Of a stretch of DNA of 43,661 bases, positions 6,640-16,200 are shown piece after piece. The stretch lies in the NCBI RefSeq assembly GCF_000423925.1, contig NZ_AUIX01000045.1, forward strand, positions 1 through 43,661. The letters run 5' to 3'. Position numbers and translations under genes: made by a program. Numbering within the stretch: the first letter of the stretch is position 1; the number at the start of each line of letters is the position of its first letter. The notes under the pieces were generated by a model, which was given only the letters and a program-made list of their open reading frames with translations, ran no database searches and was not told the DNA's origin. The stretch is from Butyrivibrio sp. VCD2006 (lineage in GTDB: Bacteria; Bacillota; Clostridia; Lachnospirales; Lachnospiraceae).

Positions 6640-6957
6640 GGGGAAATCGGAAAACTGCGGCCGCAAAGAGTTAAAAGGAGGGGGTGCGGCCGCGAAATAG
6701 GACAATAAATAAAATAGGAACTACAGGGAAATCGGAAAACAGCGGCCGCAAAGGGCTAAAAGCAGAGAATGCGGCTGCGAAATCAGCATGAAATAAAAAA
6801 GGGATAATAGAAAATCAGAGAAAAGAGCGGCCGCATAGTCTAAAATGCAGGGGGTGCGGCCGCGGAATTGACACCAAAAACAAAATAGGAAAATCAGGGA
6901 AATAGAAAAAACGCGGCCGAAAAGGATTAAAACCAAAGAATGCGGCCGAGAAATAAA
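6640..6957. repeat. Array of paired GCGGCCGC palindromes, four units, 85-bp period
   Basis: Half-sites begin at 6657/6686, 6742/6771, 6827/6856 and 6913/6942. Within each pair the starts are exactly 29 bp apart. From unit to unit the distance is 85, 85 and 86 bp. Variants are GCGGCTGC at 6771 and GCGGCCGA at both 6913 and 6942. Flanks are semi-conserved and purine-rich (GGGAAATCGGAAAAC before sites in the first two units, GAAAT after second sites). Each pair can fold into an 8-bp GC hairpin with a 21-base loop. No gene is contained. Weaker 'ATAAGGAAC' copies extend left to about 6581. Confidence 0.92.
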
Positions 6958-7056
6958 GTCAGAAACAAAAAGCCAGAAACAAACAAAAAGCCAGAAACAA
7001 ACAAAAAGCCAGAAACAAACAAAAAACCAGAAACAAACGACCCCCCAGAAACAAAG
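6958..7056. repeat. 18-bp A/C-rich tandem repeat
   Basis: Unit CCAGAAACAAACAAAAAG at 6973-6990, 6991-7008 and 7009-7026 (last base changed), with diverged copies at 7027-7044 and 7045-7056 and a shortened one at 6958-6972. It abuts the GCGGCCGC array and the vanZ terminator. It reads as KPETNK in one plus frame, but I see no sign that this is translated. Confidence 0.9.
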
Positions 7057-7067
7057 AAAATCAAAAA

Positions 7068-7096
7068 CAAAAAAAGCCAGCCCATATGGACTAGCT
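7068..7096 (-). terminator. Intrinsic terminator of vanZ, overlapping its stop codon
   Basis: On the minus strand a 9-bp stem (7096-7088 with 7083-7075, including G-T pairs), loop ATAT, then a T-run. The vanZ stop (7093-7091) is inside the stem. Confidence 0.75.
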
Positions 7097-7633
7097 TCTT
7101 GCTTCTTTTTTATTGGCCAGCGGACGGAATATAGTCATTCGACCCGTCCAGCCCACAATTCTTGTGATGATGATTCCCACAAGAACACCGCAACTGTCTA
7201 TAGCGACGTCACGTTTTTGCGGTGAACGCCCGGCAATAAAGGATTGGTGGTACTCATCCAGGCAGGCATAACCAACGCATATCATTCCTGCGATGATTAC
7301 AAGCGGAAAACCTCTGAGTCCGTAGACATACAGAGGGAATGCCACTGTAATCGCCAGAAGACAATACTCTGAAAAATGAGCAAGCTTCCTTATATAAAAC
7401 TGATATTTTTCACTTAAATCTGAGATATGATCGTCAGTCCAGCCCTTATCAAGAACTTCATTTGTTACACTTAAGACCTCAACTCCGACCTGATAACTGA
7501 GTGCAGAGCTTGTATCAGCATTCTGATCTGAAAAGTTGAAAATCAGACACATCATCACGATTGCCGGTATAAAAGACAAAGGCTTCAAAACGAAGCGAAG
7601 TGTTTGCTTTATATATAGAAGAAAATATTTCAT
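7091..7633 (-). CDS. VanZ-family membrane protein
   Basis: 180 residues from ATG 7633, with GAGG 9 bases upstream. Family signatures are present: FSDQNADTSS after the first membrane segment, RKLAHFSEY in the second, CLDEYHQSFIAGRSPQKRDVAIDSCG before the last. About four hydrophobic segments are visible. VanZ-like proteins contribute to glycopeptide (teicoplanin) tolerance in vanA clusters, but most genomic members are of unknown physiological role. No van genes are nearby, so a resistance function should not be assumed. Divergent from the large surface-protein gene. Confidence 0.88.
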   Translation of the reverse strand: MKYFLLYIKQTLRFVLKPLSFIPAIVMMCLIFNFSDQNADTSSALSYQVGVEVLSVTNEVLDKGWTDDHISDLSEKYQFYIRKLAHFSEYCLLAITVAFPLYVYGLRGFPLVIIAGMICVGYACLDEYHQSFIAGRSPQKRDVAIDSCGVLVGIIITRIVGWTGRMTIFRPLANKKEARS

Positions 7634-7723
7634 TTTAATTCCTCAAATTCAATTTAATTAGCAACTAGTATAGCGCAAATATATCGAATCTAGCAAATTT
7701 TATCAATACATATTAAAAGAGGC

Positions 7724-7752
7724 TTGAATAAAATCATAAGAAGTGTTAATAT
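7724..7752 (+). promoter_or_regulatory. Predicted promoter of the surface-protein gene
   Basis: TTGAAT (7724-7729), 17-base spacer, TAATAT (7747-7752), giving a leader of about 47 bases. Confidence 0.5.
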
Positions 7753-7805
7753 TGCAAATAGCGCTATAAATATGATTGTTTACTTATGAGAGGTAATTAT
7801 AAAAA

Positions 7806-10800
7806 ATGAAAAACGTTCTTTGTCGCGCTTTTTTCGTTGCATTTTGCTGCGCTATGATCATACCTGCATCTCACAGTGCAAGAGCGGCTTCTACAGTTAA
7901 TTCTGCTGATGATATTTCACTTAATATAGATTTAGATACACTTCCTACAGGAGACTTGCCTGAAGTCAAAGAGCCCAAGGTAGAAGAGATTGAGCTTTCA
8001 GCTGAAGAGTTTGAGAAACTGAAAGGTGGTGCGCTAAAGCCAAAAGTCAGAAATTCCCGTAGTTCAAATAAAGGATATTATTACAATCAGCTTACTGAAG
8101 TTGACAAGATTTATTATGATGGAATTCTTGAACTTTGCAGACAGAACAAAAGCCCTTTCACGGGAACGTTTAGCAAAGATACTCTTGATAAAGGAGTACT
8201 ATTTTATTCGGGGACAAAACAACTGAATGGTGTGGATTGGTCAACAATTATTCACGCTTTATGGTACGATCATCCGGAAGAGCTGGAGACCATCCTGTTT
8301 TCGCAGCAATACGCCGTTATTTCAGCTAACTCCGGTGGAAAGTGGCAATATAATTATTATATGTACAATTCACCTGATGCAAATTATACAGGTGAGCAGG
8401 TAGCTCAGATGGAGTCTGAGCTTAAGAGTGCATGCGACTTGCTTTATAACAGCCTGGATCTTTCCGGCGATGATGCGTCTAAGGAACTTGCAATTCATGA
8501 TGCGCTTATTGAAACGGCTGAATATAACTATGATAGTAATAATAAATATCTGAAATATACCGCATATGGCGCACTTGTTGATAAACTGCCTGTGTGTCAG
8601 GGATATGCCACAGCATTCAAAATGCTTATGGATAAAGCGGGAATAGAAACTCACGTTGTCGCTGGAACCGGTGACGGCGGGGGACATGCCTGGAATGTTG
8701 TAAAACTTGGAAGCGATTATTATGAAGTAGATACAACCTGGGATGATCATGAGATGAAATATTATCCGTATGGATATCTGTATTTACATAGATATTTTAA
8801 CTGTACTACAGATCAGTTTGCATATCATACATTTAAGATTCCGGGAATTAGTGCTAAGGCCACATCTCATGTGAGGAATTCCGGACATATGGGATATATT
8901 AACGCTCCTGTGGCTAATGGTACCAGGTACACATATAACAATATAAAAAAGGCCTACAGGGTAGATTTTGATGGAGTTAAGAAAGGAGCATATTTCTATC
9001 TTCCATATCAATACACCTACACATATGAGGGCAAAATTGTTGAAATGCCTAGATATTTGTCATTGAGTGGATGTACCTTTAATAACTGGTACACGGAAAA
9101 GAACGGAGGAACAGTAGTAACAGCAAATACGACCATCAATTCTGATATAACTCTCTATGCCCGCTGGAATGGGGCGGATAATGTTGAGGACGCTGTACCT
9201 GACAAGACTGATTCATATACAATTACACTTCATAATAATTATGATAATAAGACAGATACAATAAATATTACTAAGGGCAAAGTAGTTGGAGAGCTTCCCA
9301 TTATTTATAGATTTGGCTACGATTTTAATGGCTGGTCAGAATCTAAAAACGGAGGAAGCACTGTTGACCCAAATAAAGTTGTAAATTCTGATTTGGATTT
9401 TTATGCCCAGTGGAAGCCGGCGCGGGTGAAGGTGAATTTTTATGAGGATTCCGGAAGCTATAGCGTGAGATATGCAGATTTTGGCAGTACCTACGGAGAT
9501 GCCATGAGCCTTGGTTCTGATTACCAAAAGGCGGGGCATACACTAATTGGATGGTATGAAAGCTTTGATTCTGAAAAAGCAATCTCGCCGGATAAAATCA
9601 TAGATTCTACAAAGCCTTTGAATTTTTACGCGCACTGGAAAACGAATACATACATTTTAACCTATGACGCCAATGGAGGATCCTTCTCAAATGGGGAGAC
9701 CTCTGATACAGAGAATGCAGAATATGATACCTACATTTCATTGGGGACCCATGAGAAACCTTTGAGAGATGGCTATGTGTTTACCGGCTGGAATACATCA
9801 AAAGATGCTACAAATGGAGTCACAAGTTATAAAGTTACCGGTGATACGACTTTGTATGCAATCTGGAAAAAAGCATGCGTAGTGACCCTGCACTATAATT
9901 ATGATGATAAGACTGAGAATATTGCAATTGGTGAATGCATATATTACGAATTACCAAAGCCTGAAAGATATGGCTACAATTTCATTGGCTGGAAAGAAGA
10001 GGGGGATACCGGACCTTATTATGCATCAGCTACAACAATTTATAAGGATATAGATTTTTATGCAGTATGGAGACCTAAAAAGGTTAACCTCCATTTTAAT
10101 TCTACAATAGGAACGCCATCAAATCAGTCGCTTAGCGTGAATTTCGGAAGTACCTTTGGAGAAGCTTTTGACAGGGTTACGAATCCTTCCATGTCAGGCT
10201 ATAAGTTTGAAGGATGGACTGACACAGCAATTAATGATAATGAAAATGTACTGTCCCGAGATACAGTCATTGATAGTACAGATTCATATAATTTCTATGC
10301 TAAATTTACTCAGAGTAATTGTACGATTACCTTGCACTATGATTACGATGATAAGACTGAGAAAATCGAGGTTGTTGAAGGCACATATTACGAATTACCA
10401 AAGCCTGAAAGATATGGATTTACTTTCGTTGGCTGGAGAGAAGGAGAAAGAGAATCTAATATACTTGGTACAACAATTAGAAAAGATACGGATTTTTATG
10501 CTAAGTGGAGTCAAAAGCAGGTAAATCTCTATTTCTTTTCTTCGACAGGCACACCGTCATTACAGACCTTGACGGTAGCTTTGGGAAGTACTTACGGAGA
10601 AGCCTTTGACAAGGTTACAGAACCATACAAGGCAGGATATACCTTTGAAGGCTGGACTGACAGCTACGCTTCAGATGAAATCATTAGTAGTGACAAGGTT
10701 TTTGACGATATTAACAGCTATACTTTCTACTCTAAATTAACCCAAACCACTAACGATACAGAAGAGACGACATCTACTAACGATACAGAAGAGACGACAT

Positions 10801-11750
10801 CTACTAACGATACAGAAGAGACGGCATCTTCTAACAATACGGAAGAGACCACATCTGCTAATGATACAAAAGAGAGCTCATCCGCTAATGAAACAGAAGA
10901 AACCTTAGGGGATGAAGAATCCAAATTAGCCTTTACTGTTACATATCATGCATTAGAAGGAAGCTTTAGCAATAAAACCAATCTAAGACATATAAAGGAA
11001 GAATACTATTCACGGGTAGATCTATCTGCTCAGGAGGTTCCTGTAAGAGATGGTTATGAGTTTCTTGGATGGACCAGAGAGCCGGGGTCAGATATTTTAT
11101 GGGCATATGTAACTATATATGAGGATATAGATATGTATGCTGTCTGGAATGAAATATTGGTAGCTCCCGGTCAGGAGACCCATGATCTACAGGAGTACGG
11201 TAACGAAAATCAGCAGAATCAGACCTGGCAGGAGTCGGCTGAGATTCCCGGTCAGGAGGCTGATAATGATTTGCAGGTAACTGATCCTGTGATTTCAGAA
11301 GATGAGCAGCTTTCGGAAAATGGCATAATTGAGTATGGCGGCAATGAATATGGGGTATCTCAGGATGGTACTGCTGTATTGACTGTTCCGAATTCTAAGA
11401 ATGTATCTTCCATGAGTTCCGGTGAATACGTATACTATGGCGGTAAAAACTATAAGGTTACCGAGATAGACAGATATGCCTATAAGAACTGTAAGAAACT
11501 TAAGAGTGCGCGCATTGGTGCTAACATTGAAAAGATAGGCAACGGAGCATTTTCGGGCTGTAAGAAGCTTTCTAAGATTGTCGTGGATGCCAAAAATCTT
11601 AAGAGCATCGGCAAGGGAAGCTTTAAGGGCATTAATAACAAAGCTAAGATTACTATTATATGTAAGGATAAGAAGGACTACAAAAAATTTGTAAAGCTGT
11701 TTAAAAAAGCCGGAGCAAAGAAGGCAAAGTTTAAATTTAAGAAGGGCTGA
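7806..11750 (+). CDS. Giant secreted transglutaminase-like / InlB-repeat / BspA-LRR protein
   Basis: 1314 residues. A Sec signal peptide (about 1-28, ending SARAAS) is followed by an acidic segment and a transglutaminase-like domain with the full triad: C264 (LPVCQGYATAF), H294 (GGGHAWNVV) and D309 (YEVDTTWDD). From about 380 to 1115 there are about nine Listeria-Bacteroides (InlB B) repeats, each ending in a LYARW, FYAQW or FYAKW-like strand. A Thr/Glu/Asn stretch made of six 9-residue repeats interrupts them (10749-10910). A BspA-type leucine-rich repeat (YKNCKKLKSARIG, AFSGCKKL) and a very basic tail (KKAGAKKAKFKFKKG) end the protein. No LPXTG or membrane anchor is visible, so the basic tail may hold it to the wall. 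Likely role: adhesion or modification of surface or host/plant proteins. GAGAGG lies about 12 bases before the start. Confidence 0.88.
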   Translation: MKNVLCRAFFVAFCCAMIIPASHSARAASTVNSADDISLNIDLDTLPTGDLPEVKEPKVEEIELSAEEFEKLKGGALKPKVRNSRSSNKGYYYNQLTEVDKIYYDGILELCRQNKSPFTGTFSKDTLDKGVLFYSGTKQLNGVDWSTIIHALWYDHPEELETILFSQQYAVISANSGGKWQYNYYMYNSPDANYTGEQVAQMESELKSACDLLYNSLDLSGDDASKELAIHDALIETAEYNYDSNNKYLKYTAYGALVDKLPVCQGYATAFKMLMDKAGIETHVVAGTGDGGGHAWNVVKLGSDYYEVDTTWDDHEMKYYPYGYLYLHRYFNCTTDQFAYHTFKIPGISAKATSHVRNSGHMGYINAPVANGTRYTYNNIKKAYRVDFDGVKKGAYFYLPYQYTYTYEGKIVEMPRYLSLSGCTFNNWYTEKNGGTVVTANTTINSDITLYARWNGADNVEDAVPDKTDSYTITLHNNYDNKTDTINITKGKVVGELPIIYRFGYDFNGWSESKNGGSTVDPNKVVNSDLDFYAQWKPARVKVNFYEDSGSYSVRYADFGSTYGDAMSLGSDYQKAGHTLIGWYESFDSEKAISPDKIIDSTKPLNFYAHWKTNTYILTYDANGGSFSNGETSDTENAEYDTYISLGTHEKPLRDGYVFTGWNTSKDATNGVTSYKVTGDTTLYAIWKKACVVTLHYNYDDKTENIAIGECIYYELPKPERYGYNFIGWKEEGDTGPYYASATTIYKDIDFYAVWRPKKVNLHFNSTIGTPSNQSLSVNFGSTFGEAFDRVTNPSMSGYKFEGWTDTAINDNENVLSRDTVIDSTDSYNFYAKFTQSNCTITLHYDYDDKTEKIEVVEGTYYELPKPERYGFTFVGWREGERESNILGTTIRKDTDFYAKWSQKQVNLYFFSSTGTPSLQTLTVALGSTYGEAFDKVTEPYKAGYTFEGWTDSYASDEIISSDKVFDDINSYTFYSKLTQTTNDTEETTSTNDTEETTSTNDTEETASSNNTEETTSANDTKESSSANETEETLGDEESKLAFTVTYHALEGSFSNKTNLRHIKEEYYSRVDLSAQEVPVRDGYEFLGWTREPGSDILWAYVTIYEDIDMYAVWNEILVAPGQETHDLQEYGNENQQNQTWQESAEIPGQEADNDLQVTDPVISEDEQLSENGIIEYGGNEYGVSQDGTAVLTVPNSKNVSSMSSGEYVYYGGKNYKVTEIDRYAYKNCKKLKSARIGANIEKIGNGAFSGCKKLSKIVVDAKNLKSIGKGSFKGINNKAKITIICKDKKDYKKFVKLFKKAGAKKAKFKFKKG
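10749..10910 (+). repeat. 27-bp tandem repeat coding for TNDTEETTS-like units
   Basis: Six in-frame copies of 27 bp: the first two are identical, the third has a single change (GAC to GGC), and the last three increasingly diverge (SNNTEETTS, ANDTKESSS, ANETEETLG). This is a flexible, negatively charged linker and is prone to length variation. Confidence 0.95.
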
Positions 11751-11769
11751 GAGGCCCTTCTCATTTTTG
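11741..11769 (+). terminator. Terminator of the surface-protein gene
   Basis: GAAGGGC (11741-11747) pairs with GCCCTTC (11754-11760), followed by TCATTTTT. The stop codon (11748-11750) is in the loop. The interrupted T-run makes it moderate in strength. Confidence 0.6.
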
Positions 11770-11872
11770 TCCTGAAAAGAAAAAAACGCCATAATTCTGC
11801 AGCCGGAAAACTATGCACAAATCTGTTAGCAACTTTTGTTCCACAAAACCAATAATTGAACAATTTGCCATC

Positions 11873-11900
11873 TTCACATTTTTATCTCTTATGTTATAAT
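11873..11900 (+). promoter_or_regulatory. Promoter of the small-protein/TetR unit
   Basis: TTCACA (11873-11878), 16-base spacer, consensus TATAAT (11895-11900). Start expected near 11907, just ahead of the palindrome at 11915-11930. Confidence 0.6.
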
Positions 11901-11914
11901 TCATTGAGATAAAT

Positions 11915-11930
11915 TGTTCCGTTCGGAACA
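11915..11930. promoter_or_regulatory. Palindromic operator TGTTCCG-TT-CGGAACA
   Basis: Perfect 7-bp arms around a 2-bp centre, about 15 bp downstream of the TATAAT box, in the early transcribed region. The size and symmetry fit a TetR-family dimer site, and a TetR gene lies in the same transcription unit (12529), so autoregulation is inferred. Confidence 0.6.
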
Positions 11931-11994
11931 GTGCGTCAATGATTCTTTTTAGGCATTGCATAGTTATTCATTATGACTGCGAGGGGGCAGAAAT

Positions 11995-12462
11995 ATGTTT
12001 GAAGGAAAAGACGGCGAGAACAGCGTAGAGGATATCATTTCAAGATACAAAGATGATGTTGCGAGCCTTGTACCTTACATGACATGGCTTAAGGAACACA
12101 CTAAACAGCAAGTAGCTGAGAGCTATTCCAGCAGCGATCTTGCGCATTCGATGCCATTCCCGGTTTATGATTCAACACTTCTTAGCTTTGTCAAACAGGC
12201 ACAGCAGACAGGAATGATGAACCGAAACTATAGCTACGTGTATACGAGGAATCATATCGCTAATTATAAGGATGAGCTTCTGTTTATTCAGAAGGCAGAG
12301 ATCATGGACATGGATGATCTTGCGGGAATCCTCTCAAGATACATACTTGAGGGACAGACCAAGGGAACTGTGTGGGCAGAGGGTGTTTACACCGGAGTCC
12401 TTTACCAGATTGTCTTTAAGATGGATGACCTCATACATATGTGGGGAACACTTTCTTATTAA
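11995..12462 (+). CDS. Conserved protein of unknown function
   Basis: 155 residues from ATG 11995, with GAGGGGG about 9 bases upstream. Soluble, no signal peptide. Notable segments are VPYMTWLKEH near residue 30, MPFPVYDSTLLSFVKQAQ, and a C-terminal half MNRNYSYVYTRNHIANYKDELLFIQKAEIMDMDDLAGILSRYILEGQTKGTVWAEGV. I recall similar proteins in other Lachnospiraceae but cannot attach a function. It shares promoter and operator with the TetR gene 66 bp downstream, so its expression is probably controlled by that regulator and the two may work together. Confidence 0.75.
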   Translation: MFEGKDGENSVEDIISRYKDDVASLVPYMTWLKEHTKQQVAESYSSSDLAHSMPFPVYDSTLLSFVKQAQQTGMMNRNYSYVYTRNHIANYKDELLFIQKAEIMDMDDLAGILSRYILEGQTKGTVWAEGVYTGVLYQIVFKMDDLIHMWGTLSY

Positions 12463-12528
12463 AAAGCATCCGATAATTCCCTAAGGGAAATTCGAATCGT
12501 TAACTAAATCTTTTCAGGAGTTTTTTGA

Positions 12529-13119
12529 ATGGGTGAGAAGTCTGCTCAGAAAAGAAAATACATTCTTGAAAAAGCCCGTGAGGTTTTTGCAGAAAAGGGA
12601 TTTAAGAATGTCACCATGAAAGATGTTGTGGAAGCTTGTGACATCAGTCGTGGGGGCCTCTATCTTTATTTTTCATCTACAGAAGAAATATTCCTTGCCG
12701 TATTGTCTGAAGAGACACCCGATGAAGACGATGAGGCTATTACTAAGGCGCTTAACAATGACGCCACTGCCGGCGATATGCTGGCTCTTTTCTTAAAGGA
12801 GCAGAAAAAGGAGATTCTTCGCAAGAAGAATAGTCTTGTTATTGCTTCCTATGAATATTTCGCAGGAAAAGATCTGCCGAGCTCTGAGAATCCGCTTCGT
12901 AAACAGTTCGAGACCGGTGTTCAGATTGTTCAGGCTTTAATTGAAAACGGAATTCGTGCAGGTGAGTTTATCTGCGCAGATCCGTATGGATGCGCCCGCA
13001 ACCTTATGTATGTGGTTGAGGGTCTTAAAGTATCCGCTAAAACTATTGGTGTTAGCGAGGCCGCGGTTGACCGCGAATTGCTATATATATTGGAGGGCTT
13101 AATGCCCGCAGATAATTAA
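12529..13119 (+). CDS. TetR/AcrR-family transcriptional regulator
   Basis: 196 residues from ATG 12529, with AGGAG 8 bases upstream. The N-terminal TetR helix-turn-helix is clear: KRKYILEKAREVFAEKGFKNVTMKDVVEACDISRGG then LYLYFSSTEEIFLAVL (about residues 7-60). The C-terminal part is an all-helical ligand-binding domain with no recognisable ligand signature. It probably represses its own unit through the palindrome at 11915-11930. No efflux pump or other obvious target is adjacent except the small gene before it. Ended by the terminator at 13118-13146. Confidence 0.92.
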   Translation: MGEKSAQKRKYILEKAREVFAEKGFKNVTMKDVVEACDISRGGLYLYFSSTEEIFLAVLSEETPDEDDEAITKALNNDATAGDMLALFLKEQKKEILRKKNSLVIASYEYFAGKDLPSSENPLRKQFETGVQIVQALIENGIRAGEFICADPYGCARNLMYVVEGLKVSAKTIGVSEAAVDRELLYILEGLMPADN

Positions 13120-13146
13120 TCAGTGTTTTTTGACACTGATTTTTTA
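13118..13146 (+). terminator. Terminator of the TetR gene
   Basis: AATCAGTGT (13118-13126) pairs with ACACTGATT (13133-13141), followed by T to 13145. It overlaps the stop codon. Confidence 0.85.
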
Positions 13147-13178
13147 ATATAATAAAGAAATTATACTCTGAATCAGAG

Positions 13179-13221
13179 CCTTCCCATTGGGGGAAGGTGG
13201 CACGAAGTGCCGGATGAGGGG
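13179..13221 (+). repeat. Paired-hairpin dispersed repeat upstream of purL
   Basis: CCTTCCC/GGGAAGG (13179-13197), then GGCAC-GAA-GTGCC (13199-13211), then the conserved tail GGATGAGGGG (13212-13221). It ends 28 bases before the purL start. I recall this family from other Clostridia genomes. Further copies in this window are at 17125, 17257, 18573 and 31378. Confidence 0.9.
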
Positions 13222-13248
13222 TTGGAAATTTTAACCAGGAGGAGAAAA

Positions 13249-16200
13249 ATGAGCAAAGTCAGACGAGTCTATGTGGAGAAAAAAGCACCCTATGCAGGAA
13301 AAGCGAAGGAACTCCGTAAGGAGATAAAGAGCTATCTTGGCATTAAGAGTGTTTCCAGTGTCAGAGAATTCATTCGCTACGATGTGGAGAATGTATCCGA
13401 TGAGGTATTCGAGAAGGCATGTACAACAGTCTTTTCAGAGCCGCCTGTTGATATCCTTTATCATGAAAATATCGAGATTCCGGAAGGCGCTAAAGTATTC
13501 AGTGTTGAAGCACTTCCCGGACAGTTTGACCAGAGAGCTGACTCTGCTGTTCAGTGTGTGCGCTTCATTCGTGGAGATGAGGAGCCTGTGATCCGCACAG
13601 CAGTTACATACATGCTCATCGGTGATGTTACTGATGATGAGCTTAAGAAAATCCAGGATTACACCATGAACCCTGTGGATTCCAGAATCGCAGATGAAGG
13701 AAAGCCCGAGACTCTCGTGGACAATTTTGATGAGCCCGAGGATGTTAAAATTCTTGATGGCTTCAAGGATATGGCTGAGGATGAGCTTAAAAAGCTCTAT
13801 GAGTCCTTCGGTCTTGCCATGACCTTCAACGATTTCAAGTGGATCCAGCAGTACTTCCACGATGATGAGAAGCGCGATCCTTCAATGACAGAGATCCGCG
13901 TTCTTGATACATACTGGTCTGATCACTGCCGCCACACAACCTTTGGAACAGAGCTGAAAAATGTAAGCTTTGGCGAGGGCTTCTATCAGGCACCCATCAA
14001 GGCTTCCTATGATAAATACCTTGAGGCGAGAGAGGATGTTTACGCTGATCCTAAGAAGAGAGAGGAGAAATTCATCTCCCTTATGGACATCGCCCTCATG
14101 GGAATGAAGAAGCTTAAGAAGGACGGCAAGCTTACAGACATGGAAGAGTCTGAGGAGAACAATGCTTGTACAGTGGTTGTTCCTGTAGATGTTGACTACG
14201 GCAACGGCCCTGTGACAGAGAACTGGCTCGTATTTTTCAAGAACGAGACACACAACCATCCCACAGAGATTGAGCCTTTCGGTGGCGCAGCTACCTGCCT
14301 TGGCGGTGCGATAAGAGATCCACTTTCAGGAAGAGGCTATGTATATCAGGCAATGCGTGTGACAGGTGCGGCTGATCCTACAGTTCCCGTTGCTGACACA
14401 CTTAATGGCAAGCTCTCACAGAAGAAGCTTGTAAGAGGCGCTGCTGCAGGCTATTCAAGCTATGGTAACCAGATTGGTCTTGCAACAGGCTATGTAAAAG
14501 AAGTTTATCACCCTGACTACGCAGCAAAGCGTATGGAGATCGGTGCGGTTATGGGTGCTGCTCCTCAGGAGCACGTTATCCGCGAATCATCTGATCCCGG
14601 AGACATCATTGTACTCCTTGGCGGACGCACAGGACGCGACGGCTGCGGCGGTGCAACAGGTTCATCCAAAGCACACACAGCAGATTCAATCCTTACCTGC
14701 GGCGCTGAGGTTCAGAAGGGTAATGCACCTACAGAGCGTAAGCTTCAGAGACTTTTCAGAAGACCTGAGGTTTCTGAGCTTATTAAAAAATGTAACGACT
14801 TCGGTGCAGGCGGTGTATCCGTTGCAATCGGTGAGCTTGCAGATGGTCTTGATGTAGATCTTGATAAGGTTCCGAAGAAGTACGCAGGTCTTGATGGAAC
14901 AGAGCTTGCAATCTCCGAGTCACAGGAGAGAATGGCAGTAGTTGTTGATCCTTCTCAGGTTGACAAGTTCCTTGAGTATGCTGCAGAGGAGAACCTTGAG
15001 GCTGTTAAGGTTGCAGTTGTTACCGAGGAGCCCAGACTTGTCCTTAAGTGGAGAGGCAAGAAGATCGTAGATATCAAGCGTTCTTTCCTTGATACTAACG
15101 GCGCTCACCAGGAGACAGAGGTTGAGGTTCTTATACCCAACAAGGATGAGAATTATTTAGGAAAATATGCATGCGAAGCAGCAGGAGCTGCGCTCGCAGA
15201 GAACGATATCAAGAAGGCATGGCTTGCAGAGATGGAAGACCTCAATGTCTGCTCACAGAAGGGTCTTGTTGAGATGTTCGACTCTTCAATCGGTGCAGGC
15301 ACAGTAACAATGCCTTACGGTGGAAAATATCAGCTTACAGAGACTCAGACCATGGTTGCTAAGCTCCCTGTTTTAGGAGGAAAAACCGATACCGTAACAA
15401 TGATGGCTTACGGCTTTGATCCTTACCTCTCTTCATGGAGCCCGTACCACGGCGCAGCTTATGCAGTAACAGAGTCTATCGCAAGAATCGTTGCAGCAGG
15501 CGGAGATTACAAGAAGCTCCACCTTACATTCCAGGAGTACTTCCAGAGAATGACTGCTGATAAGAAGAGATGGAGCCAGCCTCTTACAGCACTCCTTGGT
15601 TCCTTCGAAGCACAGCTCAGATTTGGAATCGCATCAATCGGTGGTAAGGATTCAATGTCAGGATCCTTCTTCTACGAAGGTGATGAGAAGAGAGCATCAG
15701 GCGAAATCAACGTTCCGCCTACACTTGTTTCCTTCGCAGTCGATGTGGCACAGGGCAAGGATGTAATCACACCCGAGCTCAAGGCTGCAGGAGACATGCT
15801 GATCGAGCTTCCTATCGACAGAGATGAGTATGACCTTCCTGACTACGAGAAGGTTATGGCTCGCTACGATGAGATTCACGACCTTATGCAGAAGGGCTAT
15901 GTAAAGGCTGCTTATGCTATCGACTGCTACGGTGTTGCAGCTGCAATCAGCCGCATGGCATTCGGTAACGGCTTCGGTGTAAAGATTGCTGAGTGCGTAA
16001 AGCATGAGGATCTTTTCACAAACAGAATCGGCAACATCCTCCTCGAGGTTCCCGCTGACAAGGCAGGAGATGTACTTGCTCTTAGAGAGGCAAGAGAGAT
16101 CGGTGTTGTAACTGACGATGCTAAGTTCACTATCGGCGATGTAGTAATCTCAGAAGAGGAAGCTCTTGAAAACTGGAAGAGCAAGCTTGAAAAAGTATTC

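Noticed and set aside
6640..6957. CRISPR array
   Set aside because: The conserved parts are only 8-bp palindromes in alternating 29/56-bp spacing, the intervening sequence is partly conserved, and no cas genes are present.
6940..7134. Open frame with KPETN repeats on the plus strand
   Set aside because: It is the 18-bp DNA repeat read in one frame, has no convincing ribosome site and runs into the vanZ gene on the other strand.
7091..7633. Vancomycin-resistance gene
   Set aside because: Only VanZ-family similarity; no vanHAX or other van genes. VanZ homologues are common in genomes without resistance clusters.
13120..13248. Purine riboswitch upstream of purL
   Set aside because: No purine aptamer core (conserved junction and paired loops) is present; the hairpins belong to the terminator and the dispersed repeat.
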